A stretch of DNA of 64,000 bases. Source: Epithemia pelagica (Eukaryota; Bacillariophyta; Bacillariophyceae; Surirellales; Surirellaceae). The notes under the pieces are model-generated. The model had not been told where the DNA came from and made no database searches. It saw only the letters and a program-made list of their open reading frames with translations. The position numbers were made by a program, and so were the translations under genes. Location: assembly GCA_946965045.2 (NCBI GenBank), contig OX337231.1, forward strand, positions 3,844,001-3,908,000, in the 5' to 3' direction. Shown one piece after another: positions 10,665 through 19,680 of this stretch; the first letter of the stretch is position 1; every line of letters begins with the position of its first letter.

Positions 10665-11540
10665 AATTGTTTTGTTTGTCGAGACCTTCTCCAAGTTCCA
10701 CCAACGGACCAGAATCTCTTGACGGAACTGGGGTTGTTCGGCCATGAACCCAAGAATCTGCGTGCTAGATCAAAGTCTTCTTCTTTTTCCTGTCGTCGAA
10801 TCAAGACGGCCGCCTGATTGGGATCTTCCAGTGGATCCTTTTAGGTGCGTGATTGTTGGTTTCGTCGGTTTTGGACAAGGTCGGCGATTCGACCAACTAG
10901 AGTGCTGGGTGGTTGCAGGACGATCGTTTTTTGGCTCATAGCAAGTGATCGAGGTATACCGGGTCAGATTTTGAACGAGAATGGGACCGGCACGTACGGC
11001 ATAGACACAAGCCTTGGGAGGCCACGGCCGAGTAGTACCAGAAACAACAGCTGCTGCTGAGGTTTCGTCAAGATTGTTGCTGTTGTTGTTCGGTAGGACG
11101 CAATCTCCGGCGGCATAGACAAAGAGACACAAAATGAATTGTTTGGTGAAATGAACGGCAACCCATCCTTCAGAAGTATCGTTCAGCCATGGATCGTTGA
11201 GATGGTCGTTGTTTTGCAATAGTACGAAGACATGAGGGTGTAATCCATCCAACCTCCATCGAGATGCCGGAGTCATATGGCCAATTCAACACCGGCCACA
11301 CCGCGGCTCCCACACCAATTATCCGTAGTGGTTTCTTGTCGAATGATTGCTTGTTGTCGGGCGTCTTGCAAGCGTTGGATAAGGGCCGTAATGGGTAGAG
11401 TGGGAATGGTATACTCTTGTGGTCCTGGAATGACATGCCAGTCACGACTAGCACTGCCCACATCGAGCGACAGGACATCAAACGGAATGGTTTGTGAAGT
11501 GCTGGTAGAATTGGAATTTGCCACAACGGAATGGGGAAAA
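10665..11540 (-). pseudogene. FAD1: broken copy of the SelD-type FAD oxidoreductase
   Basis: Minus-strand fragments match FAD4 in order but with deletions and frame changes. One piece (11273-11524) keeps the SLDVGSASRDWHVIPG segment and the start of the NAD-binding region. Another (about 10925-11276) keeps AAGDC and AVRAGPILVQNLTRY. The N-terminal FAD Rossmann motif and most of the middle are missing. At about 11540 the fragment runs directly into sequence related to the PARP-like 3' tail, an apparent duplication breakpoint. Confidence 0.8.
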
Positions 11541-12633
11541 GGCCGTCACCGGCAAAGGTGCACAATCCAACGCGTCAACAAAGACGTTGAAGTATCAGTG
11601 ATTCTGTCTGCTGGGATCTTGTTTGATTCCATCATCAATTCATTGGATATTGTGTTGAAAGGTCGAAATACGCAGCGTTTTTCCAAACTGAACCATTCTT
11701 CTTCTTCCCTCGTGTTGTGTTTGTGTTGCAACTGTCATTCTTTAGAGTATAATAGTCCTCTTCGTTTCTTTCCTCGCTTTCTTGTTTGGTTGCCCCTTCG
11801 TTTTCAATAAGAAGAGAACCTTGACCCGGAGCGCTGGTTTGGCGAAGAGAAAACGAGAGACGGAAGTGGTCGACTTGCGATGAGTGGGCGAGTATGCGTG
11901 CTGGTAGAGCCCGGCGACCAACCCAACAGCGAGTCGCACACTAAACGAAAACGACAGACAGTGAAGATGGAATCCACCTTGGGGAATCTCAGTTGTGCTG
12001 TGTCTGCTTGAAACAAAGGTTACTCTTGACTGGGACTTTCTAGAGTACGATGGAGGCCATTTGACAGAATTTGCTGGTTACAATTGCCGTGACTACTCCA
12101 ACACCGTCCCAAACCCGTCCAGCGCCATGCGGAATCACCGCAAATGCGGTCTTTGTGTGCGTACGACGCCATTCCAAAACGATACAATCAATGAAATATA
12201 ATCCGCATTATGCTTTGATGCAACTTCTGACCGATCGAGACAGTGTGACAATGCCAGAGCCAAGCAACAGACTGGTCTGTGTCAGTGACAAATACTTTTC
12301 CTTCCATCGTCAAATGATCGTATGCAACGCTATGCATCGCCAAGTGTACATCGGTAATGGTGTCGCGATATAGTCCTAGGACCCATTGTTTTTATCATCA
12401 AAGATACAACCAGTAACGCTACAGCAATAACTCATGCTCACATATTTCATTCTATAGTAATAACTCTTCAAACAAACTTGACGAAAAAGACAGTCATTCA
12501 GTCAATGAGCTCCATACTAGAGTCTCGTAAAAGCACAGAAGAAAAGCATCCACATCATTTTTCATTCAATGAGTTCATGATCTCGCTGCGATCAGGCATC
12601 ATCTGTCAGATCCTCTACACAACCGCATCCTTT
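11541..12633. repeat. Duplicated block: PARP 3' tail and HA 3' flank
   Basis: It begins with 'caccggcaaaggtgcacaat', related to the tail of the PARP-like gene, followed by 'ttcattggatattgtgttga' and 'gcgctggtttggcgaag', the same order as 7790-8180 and 25215-25610. From about 11994 it becomes nearly identical to the block starting at 25689. No gene is supported inside. Confidence 0.7.
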
Positions 12634-14230
12634 TCAAACGTTTGCATCCCAAACAAATCCAATCTCCGCCAACATTGAAATACGCTCATCTGTCATTTGA
12701 CTCGATTCGTTGCCTTCTTGTCGAAGTCTGTATTCTGTACGTTGCGTTTCCACCCACTGACTCAGCTCTCTGTTTACAGAGTCATCTTCTGGGACATTGC
12801 AGTCTCCGTGAACTTCTTTAAACAGTTTCAGTTCCTCGTATCGTTTCATCCATGTGTTATCCCGTGTTCGCGTCTCCCAATTGAACCCAATCTTCTCTAA
12901 CATTTCAACACGCCAATCTGTCATTGTTTTCGATTCTATGCCTGCTTGTCGAAGTCGGTATGCTTCACGTTGTCTTCGCACCCACCGACCCAACTTTGGG
13001 CTTGGAGTGTAGTCCTGAGGGACATTGCAGTGCCCGTGACTTTGTTGGTACTCTTCCAGTTCCTCGTATCGCGCCATCCATGCGCTTTCCTGTAAATTCC
13101 AGACAAATCCAATCTCCTCCAACAAGGTAACCCGCTCACTTGTCATTTGACTCGACTGTTTACCTTCTTGTTGAAGTCGGTAGTCAGTGCGTTGTTTATG
13201 CACCCACGTACCGAGCTCCTTATTGTTGACAGAGTAGTCTCGAGGGACATTGCAATGTCCGTTAGTTGCTTTGAACTGTTTCAGTTCCTCGTATCGTGTC
13301 CTCCATGCGCTTTCCAATGGATTCCAGACAAATCCAATCTTTTCCAACAAGACTACTCGGTTGCCTGCCATTGGACTGCCAGTGCCTTCCTTCCCTCTGC
13401 GGTAGAGTTGTCTCTGTTTACCCACCCAATGCCCAAGCGAAGGGTTCTCCTTGTACCGATGTGGTACCATGCAATGACCATGTTTTTCCTGAAACTGGAC
13501 CAATTCTTGGTATTGAGCTTTCCACAAAATGTCATATTGGGACTTTTTGGTTGTAGTTTCTGCGTCTTTGCATACAAACAAATGATAAAGTGAGGCTTAC
13601 TATTTCCATGCTGCATTCTGACAAGAACCCCTGCGCAAAAGAGAAACACTTACTTGGTTCAGAAGTCTCAGTGAGATGGTCCCCGTCATGTGAGTTTGCG
13701 GCACTTTCAGACTTCTTAGTTGTAGTTTCTGCGTCTTTGTAAACAAACAAATGATATTGTGAGCCTTGCTATTCCCATACAGCATTCGAACAGGAACTAC
13801 TTTATCAAAGAGAAAGACTTACTTGTTTCAGAAGTTTCGGTGAGATGGTCCCCGTCATGTAAGTTTGCGGCACTTTCAGACTTCTTAGTTGTAGTTTCTA
13901 CGTCTTTGTATACGAACCAATGAGCTAGTGAGCTTTGCTATTCCCATGCTGCATTCTGAGAAGGACCACTGCATCAAAGAAAAAAGACTTACTTGTTTCA
14001 GAATTCGTAGTGAGTCCTTCCCCGTCCTGTGACTTTGCGGCAAAGTGGCGGATGGGTGTCCAGTTGTTCTTCGTGGTCAACAACTTTGAAAAGAGGTCAA
14101 TCCGTGGTGTTGTGTCATGATTGCCTTGCGGAAGCAAACGAACAATGGAACTTCGATCAAGTCGGCGAGACGCTGACGTTTTAGCCAGCGTTCGAGTGGC
14201 CAACCAACGTGCTTGTCGATGAAATAGCAT
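12634..14230 (-). CDS. HA gene B: helicase-associated repeat protein, predicted mitochondrial
   Basis: Proposed exons (minus): 13993-14230, 13823-13897, 13654-13728, 12634-13559, coding for 437 aa, all phase 1. Exon starts 2, 3 and 4 are spaced exactly 169 bp apart (75-nt exon + 94-nt intron), so the two small exons arose by tandem duplication. The presequence (MLFHRQARWLATRTLAK...) ends in RHFAAKS, fitting mitochondrial processing. Each small exon encodes TTTKKSESAAN(L/S)HDGDHLTE. Four HA repeats follow. The protein differs from gene D at only a handful of residues (for example MLAEIGF against MLEEIGF). It lies about 370 bp downstream of the FAD2 pseudogene on the same strand. Function beyond probable nucleic-acid binding is unknown. 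Confidence 0.78.
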
Positions 14231-14360
14231 ACTGTTGTTTTCTACGAACTTGTGTTCAAAGCTAGTCTTGTCTCTTATGTACCAAGAGAAATTATGAGCC
14301 GTCGTTGTGAAACTGTGGCCGGAGTATGCTCGGTCGATATGAATCAAGTTTTTGTGTGGT

Positions 14361-14413
14361 TTACATGAAAACTTGGGCACAGTCCGAATCAGTCCATTTC
14401 AGTCACGAGTTGT
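14361..14413 (-). promoter_or_regulatory. Shared HA-gene upstream motif (gene B copy)
   Basis: On the minus strand it reads GTGACTGAAATGGAC, then GATTCGGACTG, then CAAGTTTTCATGTAA. It lies 131 bp upstream of the gene B ATG. The same motif precedes all HA genes here. Confidence 0.6.
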
Positions 14414-14596
14414 GGATCCCGCGCGAGCATCGCATCGAAGTTACCATAGGAATACCAAACTTCTGCTCGAAGAAGCCGTGCTATATAGCTCGAAAGCATC
14501 AGGCATTGGTCCGGAGGAGGAAAGAAAGCACTGTATCACTCTCATTCCTCTGCATTGTCATGTTTCGTGTTCCTCTGCCTCATTCTCTTGGTGCCC

Positions 14597-16320
14597 TTAG
14601 ATTGTTTCGTTTGCCGAGGCCCTCTCAAACTTCCACCAACCTCTTGACGGAATTGGGGTTGGTCGGCCATGACGCGCAAGACGCTCCATGCTTGCACAAA
14701 GTCGACATTGTCATCTTGTCGTCGAATCAAGACGGCCGCTTGACAGGGATCTTCCAGTGGATCGTTTTCAAAGCGTGGTTGTTGCTGTTGTCGGTTTTGG
14801 AGATAGGCGGTGACATCGTCCTGAGCGTCGTTTTGTTGGGTTTGGTGCTCCACGGAAGAAATGGACGACGACGACGACGAGTCGATTGCATTACAGGTGG
14901 TATCTTGATGTTTGTCAGGCGTCATTTGAAACAAGCGCATAAAGTTGGAATCGATCCGATCCTTCATGGCAAACACCCATGCTCCATACACATAAATCCC
15001 AAAGAGAAGACCCAAAGCCTTTCCCGGTGGCCGCGCGTCGCAGACCAAGAGTCGGAGAAAGTCGGTTTGGGGCTGATATTCGACCAACTCGATTGATGCT
15101 TGTTTCGATGGATTCGTCAATAGCAAGTAATTGAGGTACCGGGTCAGATTTTGCACGAGAATCGGACCGGCCCGTACGGCATAGACACCAGCCTTGGGAG
15201 GCCATGCCCTACCAGTGTCTACTGAGGACTTGTCGTCGTCGTTGTCCTTGTTCTGGTGCTTGTTGTTGTTTGGTTGGACCATGGTGGCACAATCACCGGC
15301 GGCAAAGACAAAGGGATGCGAAGTGGATTGCAAAGTCTGATGAACGGCAATCCATCCTTCGGGAGTAACCTTCAGCCATGAGTGGTTGTCGGTGTTTGTC
15401 GTGAAAGGACCTTGTGGTGGTTGATTTGGAAACGACATGCAATTGGCGCGAACCAATTCTTGCGGACCGGCACCGGTTGCCCAAATACAATGGTCAAAGG
15501 GCAATTCTAATGGAGTGGGTGGTTCTGGTTCTGGTTCTTCATTCGTATTGTTCGCAGTGCCTGGTTCGTGATGTTGGTGTTGTTGGAGAAGGAGTTTGTT
15601 CGATAAAACTTGTGTGACGCGACAATTGGGTTGGACTGTGATATTGTTGTGGGCAAAGAGCTCGTGTAGCTTGGCTCGTACAATGGTGCTTTCGTGAGGC
15701 CACAGCGTTGGAGATGACGACACAAGAGTGACGTGTGGATGTAAACCATCCAAACTCCATCGAGATGCCAGAGCCAAGGCCAATTCAACACCGGCCACAC
15801 CGGCTCCCACTACAATGATCCGTAGTGGTTTCTGGTCGAAGGATTGTTGCTGTTGTTGTTTTTGTTTTTGTATAAGAGCTTGTTGTCGGGCGTCTTGCAA
15901 TCGTTGGACCAAGGCTGCAATGGGTCGAGTGGGAATGGTATACTCTTGCGCTCCTGGAATGACATGCCAGTCGCGACTGGCACTGCCGACATCGAGCGAC
16001 AGGACATCAAACGGAATGGTTGTTTGTGACGTCGTAAGAGTCTTGTCCTGGACATTGACCTGAGTGACAGTTTCGGGTACAAACTGAATGTTGGCCAGAT
16101 CAATTTGTGTCGTTGCAACGTTGGGATACAAATTCGCAATGGCACCGGGTACCATCCCCGAATAGGAAGCCTACGATTGACCATCAATCTAGGTAACCTT
16201 GAATTCATCTTGTGGTCGATGTTTCATGGCTTGAATCACTTGCAAATGAGCAGGACCACCGCCGAAAAAGACCAACTGCAAGGGTTTGTTGGTCGTCGTC
16301 GTCGTCGTCGTCGTCGTCAT
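14597..16320 (-). pseudogene. FAD2: recently inactivated SelD-type FAD oxidoreductase
   Basis: It starts at the ATG at 16320 (MTTTTTTTTTNKPLQLVFFGGGPAHLQ), whose Thr run is an expanded GTC/GAC microsatellite. It keeps FAD and NAD Rossmann motifs, AAGDC and AVRAGPILVQNL. Two in-frame TAG codons (at the Leu and Gln positions of FAD4's KVTLIDGQSQASYSG, about 16167-16192) interrupt the N-terminus. A 10-bp deletion near 14638, relative to FAD4, shifts the frame so that the C-terminal WWKFERA segment is lost. About 1.5 kb between the lesions remains open, so inactivation looks recent. A predictor might call a 537-aa gene from the internal ATG at 16155, but it would lack the FAD dinucleotide-binding start. 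Confidence 0.8.
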
Positions 16321-16861
16321 TCTCCTCGAGGGTAGGATTTCCAGCATCTGTAACTGGACGTCGGTCTTCGTTCGGTCCGAATCGTGCATCGGTTAGTACG
16401 ACAAAGGGTCCTCCTCCTATACATGGCTATTGTTGTTGTTGTTCTTGTTTGTAGTGAGGGTGGTTCCGAACGGAAGACGGGCGTAGTACAAGTAGTACTT
16501 CAAAAATCGCCGTTTGTTGCCAATGCTCCTGGTGTCCTTTCCTCTGGTTTCTGCCTTGTTGATGGTTCAAGAGCCTTTCGACCCGTCTTTTTCGTTCGAA
16601 ACCAAACCACCACCACCACCCCATTTTGTCAGAAGATCCAGATCCGATGGATAAGCAGGCAAAGTTGCCATCGCGATAGGCTGTGGTCACTGCCATGACA
16701 CAGACACAAGAAGAGAGCCAGTTGAAACACACGACATCCTTATCACCAAACACGAGACTGCCACCAACACGACGGAAAATGCAAACAAGAAGGGCGATGG
16801 ATACTTGAAAACTCTGAAAGTAGATGTTTTCCCAGGAACGAGCGAGAATGAGAAACGAGCC
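16321..16861. other. Upstream flank of FAD2, no gene seen
   Basis: About 16390-16680 is related to 30170-30450, the upstream flank of FAD4 ('ttgtagtgagggtggttc', 'cttcaaaaatcgccgt', 'gcctttcgacccgtc'). No coding frame is supported. The similarity ends near 16670, where unrelated DNA begins. Confidence 0.6.
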
Positions 16862-17182
16862 TCAGGATTGTGGTTGTCGCAAGCCTCTGTAAGGGGTATT
16901 TTTTGCTACTCGTGTCATCAAAAAAAGGGCCACATTTTGTGGCGCAATCATTTGGGCAATCGTCGCAGCAAGGGTTTTCGTGGGTATTAAAGTAGGGTAG
17001 TGTTCTTCATCCACATTCTCATAGTCTTCTTCCTCTTCTTCGTTTTGTTGCTGTTGTTGTGTCGTCGTCATGGACTTGCTCTTGTTCTTGTCGTCGTCGT
17101 CTTGGTTGTGGAACTCCGCTGCACCCGACGGTTGATTGTTGCGCTGTGTTGCTGCCCTAGACCCTCGAGGTACGTGCGACAT
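16862..17182 (-). CDS. Hypothetical short acidic/Q-rich protein
   Basis: A 106-aa frame, not recognised. It has a basic/polar start, a QQQQQNEEEEEDYE low-complexity stretch and a short less biased C-terminus (LAATIAQMIAPQNVALFL). The composition is typical of N-terminal regions of other proteins in this window. It is divergent from the gene at 17364, with about 180 bp between the starts. It may be a single exon, a fragment or spurious; there is no domain evidence. Confidence 0.25.
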   Translation of the reverse strand: MSHVPRGSRAATQRNNQPSGAAEFHNQDDDDKNKSKSMTTTQQQQQNEEEEEDYENVDEEHYPTLIPTKTLAATIAQMIAPQNVALFLMTRVAKNTPYRGLRQPQS

Positions 17183-17363
17183 TGCCCCGACGGTGGGTGT
17201 TGCTGCCCTCGAACGGTTGATTGTTGTGCTCGTCTAAACCGACCCCGCTGCCTCGCACCTCGAGGGTCCGATCGCCAAACAACATGAAACGCCAACAACA
17301 ACAACACGCAGCAATCCAACACGCACAAAAACAAAATACGATTGACCAAAAATACGATTGACC

Positions 17364-18308
17364 ATGATGATGTGTGATTGTGATTACTGTTACGAAAAGA
17401 TGATCAGCTCCGAATGGGCTCTGTTAGTTGCTCCTTTTGTGACTCTCATACTGTGTTACGGTGTCGCTGATGTCCTCGATGAGGCGAAACTTATCGTCCA
17501 ACACCTGTTTCGGGTCATTTTCAACAAGAAAAGTCGTACTACAAGTAGCGAACACGCGGAGCTTCGACACGAACATGCGGAGCTTCGACAGCTTCGACAC
17601 GACAAAGCTCAGCTTCAACAACAGCTGGCCATTGCCGAAGCAAAGCTTGCTGCGAAGAACTGCAAGAATGGTCGGCAGGAAGATGGAGAGATGGAGATTC
17701 GCGATCGCGAGGAGGCGGTCGACGTCGACACTGTTGCTGTTCTGCCTTGCGAGTTCGACGCTGACTTGGACTTCCCTCCTCTCGCACTCGTAGATGATCT
17801 CGAGGACGACGAGGAGACCCCTCTGGTTCCAGTCGACCGTCCTGAGCCTGAACCCGCGCTCATCCCCGACGACGACGACGACGACGACGAGATCACTTTG
17901 GGGCACGACTCACCCCCTCGAAATTCCACCCCTTCTTCCATGGTCGCCACCCCTCCTTCCCCCACCCCCACCCAAAACGATACCTCGCCTCACATCGATG
18001 AGAATGCCCCCCAAAGCGTGATCGAGAGTTCCTCCGGCCCCGAGGACTCCCCGCGTTTGGGCAGGATCCTTGTTGTTGCCTACTCCAAAAAGGCACGCCG
18101 AATGGTGCACGTTCGACGATCCGCTCGTCTTTTGTCCGCGGGTACGGGTAGTGGTGCTGTTGAAAACAATCCAAAAAATCCAAAAAACCCAGAAAAAGCA
18201 AAAAAATCCAAAAAACCCAGAAAAAGCAAAAAAATCCAAAAAACCCAGAAAAAAACATGTCGGTTGTCGGTTGCTGGTGGTATGTGCGAACAGTCGTGTC
18301 GGTTATGA
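17364..18308 (+). CDS. Hypothetical single-pass membrane, coiled-coil, Lys-rich protein
   Basis: 314 aa from the ATG at 17364, not recognised as a named family. Seen: a Cys-rich start, one hydrophobic segment (about residues 17-38, WALLVAPFVTLILCYGVADVL), and a heptad-like coiled coil (about 58-95, repeated HAELR units). A long acidic/Pro-Ser region with a D run follows, then a C-terminal Lys-rich array built from repeated KKPRKSKK/NPEKAKKS units. The Lys array is a DNA minisatellite at about 18166-18255. The gene sits in DNA unrelated to the flanking FAD copies, so the 16.7-19.6 kb segment may be an insertion into the array. Confidence 0.55.
   Translation: MMMCDCDYCYEKMISSEWALLVAPFVTLILCYGVADVLDEAKLIVQHLFRVIFNKKSRTTSSEHAELRHEHAELRQLRHDKAQLQQQLAIAEAKLAAKNCKNGRQEDGEMEIRDREEAVDVDTVAVLPCEFDADLDFPPLALVDDLEDDEETPLVPVDRPEPEPALIPDDDDDDDEITLGHDSPPRNSTPSSMVATPPSPTPTQNDTSPHIDENAPQSVIESSSGPEDSPRLGRILVVAYSKKARRMVHVRRSARLLSAGTGSGAVENNPKNPKNPEKAKKSKKPRKSKKIQKTQKKTCRLSVAGGMCEQSCRL
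18166..18255 (+). repeat. A-rich coding minisatellite
   Basis: Imperfect tandem units related to 'aatccaaaaaacccagaaaa' plus 'agcaaaaa' encode the Lys/Pro-rich tail of the preceding gene. Copy number probably varies between alleles. Confidence 0.7.
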
Positions 18309-18536
18309 ATCTTTCCTACTCAACCTACTCACTCAATACCCCTTACCGATTGCTAAATTTTACTCCTACTCCTACATCAGCTGAGTCTAGCTAGAGTCCT
18401 TGTCGGAGACGTCCTTGTTGGTGGTCCTTGTTGGTGTGTCCGTTCGGTCGGTGTTATCACAAAACCCTGGTGGCATGAGGACTTGTCCTTGTGTCACCAG
18501 GTATCTGGCATGGAGACTTTGGTCTCTGTGCCAGAT

Positions 18537-19045
18537 AGAGATTAGGGCTACCTCTTGATTAGCCTACTCACCCTGGGCACTCGTGTTCAGATGGTGGGGA
18601 CGAGCAACGAGTTAGAGGCTCCTCTGATTGCCTCAGGAGTTACATACAATACGGCGTGGGGTGTGCCATATAGTTGCCTGACAGGCGTCCATTGACGTCC
18701 TGTCGCCTCCACCGTTCAAATTGTATGTTCTCCTAGAGATTAGGGCTACCTCTTGATTAGCCTACTCACCGTGGGCACTCGTGTCCAGATGGTGGGGAGT
18801 TTGGGGGCTCCTCTGATTAGCCTCAGGAGTACATACAATACGGTCGCCTCGTCCTCCGTTCAAATTGTATGTACTCCAAGAGATTAGGGCTACCTCTTGA
18901 TTAGCCTACTCACCCTGGGCACTCGTGTCCAGATGGTGGGGACGACTTACGAGTTTGGGGTTTCCTCTGATAAGCCTCTGGGGTGTGCCATAGTGCCTGT
19001 CAGGCGTCCATTGACGTCCTGTCGCCTCACCCGTTCATTGTACAG
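18537..19045. repeat. Three tandem noncoding units with internal inverted repeats
   Basis: Units start at 18537, 18735 and 18879, each with agagattagggctacctctt, then 'gattagcctactcacc', 'gggcactcgtgt' and 'cagatggtgggg'. Unit lengths are about 198, 144 and at least 150 bp. Units 1 and 2 end in an inverted pair (acatacaatacgg ... ccgttcaaattgtatgt). Units 1 and 3 also contain a smaller hairpin, caggcgtccattgacgtcctg. No coding potential is seen. Origin unknown; it could be a mobile-element remnant or a structured RNA locus. Confidence 0.75.
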
Positions 19046-19680
19046 CCGCGTTGACGTCGCGAGCGGGCTTTCCACCAAGAGCTGTACGCACTAGACTATC
19101 AAGCTTGTCTGGTTCCGAGTTGTCGTGGTCTGGATGGAAAAACGAAGTCTGATGAGATGGGTGCGTTGGCGGTCTTTGTTGATGCAACTGGCGACGTATA
19201 CGGTCGTGTGCTGCGATTCATCTTGCTTGATGTTCTTTCAATGGACGTCCGTTTGCTCGGGGATGAACGCTTCCCATGCTCGTGGTCTTCAAGGTATCCA
19301 CGTTCAAAATGGCCAAGTGAAGCATGACGATGCTTGCCGTGACCAAACACAGTATGTTCGTGATGATGCATTCCAGCCGATGTGGCATTGCGACTGCTGT
19401 CCACAATTTTGTCCTGTGGCTTGACAAACAGTATCGTTGCTGCGATCGACCACGAAATCATGAGAAGAAGTACTATCCAGCACGTAAACAACGACCCAGA
19501 CACTCTGTCACAAATTGCGGGAGCTTCGAAGATAGCACGACTCTGCTGAAATGCGCAGCACATCGAAGGCGGTGGCAAGATCTTTGGTTCTAAAAGCCGT
19601 ATGCGGACAAGTGATCCGTGAATACCTTTGCACGCAAGGCATCCTCTGCATTGTCGTGTTTCGTGTTCCTCTGCCTCACT
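19046..19680. other. Intergenic, no supported gene
   Basis: A 159-aa minus frame (19099-19578) contains one hydrophobic segment and a His-rich stretch but has no recognisable family. A plus frame of similar size also exists. Neither is convincing. The last 60 bp are the 3' flank shared by the FAD genes. Confidence 0.4.

Larger units (their letters stand above)
11994..14580. repeat. Near-identical segmental copy 1 (contains HA gene B and its promoter)
   Basis: By eye this block matches 25689-28279 almost base for base, with scattered substitutions and a few small indels. The flanks on both sides (11840-11990; the FAD genes beyond 14580) are clearly more diverged. A recent duplication or gene-conversion tract covering exactly the HA gene is the simplest reading. 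Confidence 0.8.

Noticed and set aside
13560-13990. Regularly spaced repeats considered as a CRISPR or minisatellite array
   Set aside because: The 169-bp period matches exon+intron units with GT/AG borders and constant phase; a eukaryotic gene structure explains it.
13898-13992. Earlier splice acceptors (CACTAG/CACAAG, giving longer small exons)
   Set aside because: They also keep phase, but give unequal exon lengths and would include a TAA in gene A; YAG|AAACT gives 75 nt every time.
19099-19578. 159-aa minus-strand frame with one hydrophobic segment and a His-rich stretch
   Set aside because: No homologous pattern recognised, and an equally long plus-strand frame overlaps it; left unannotated.
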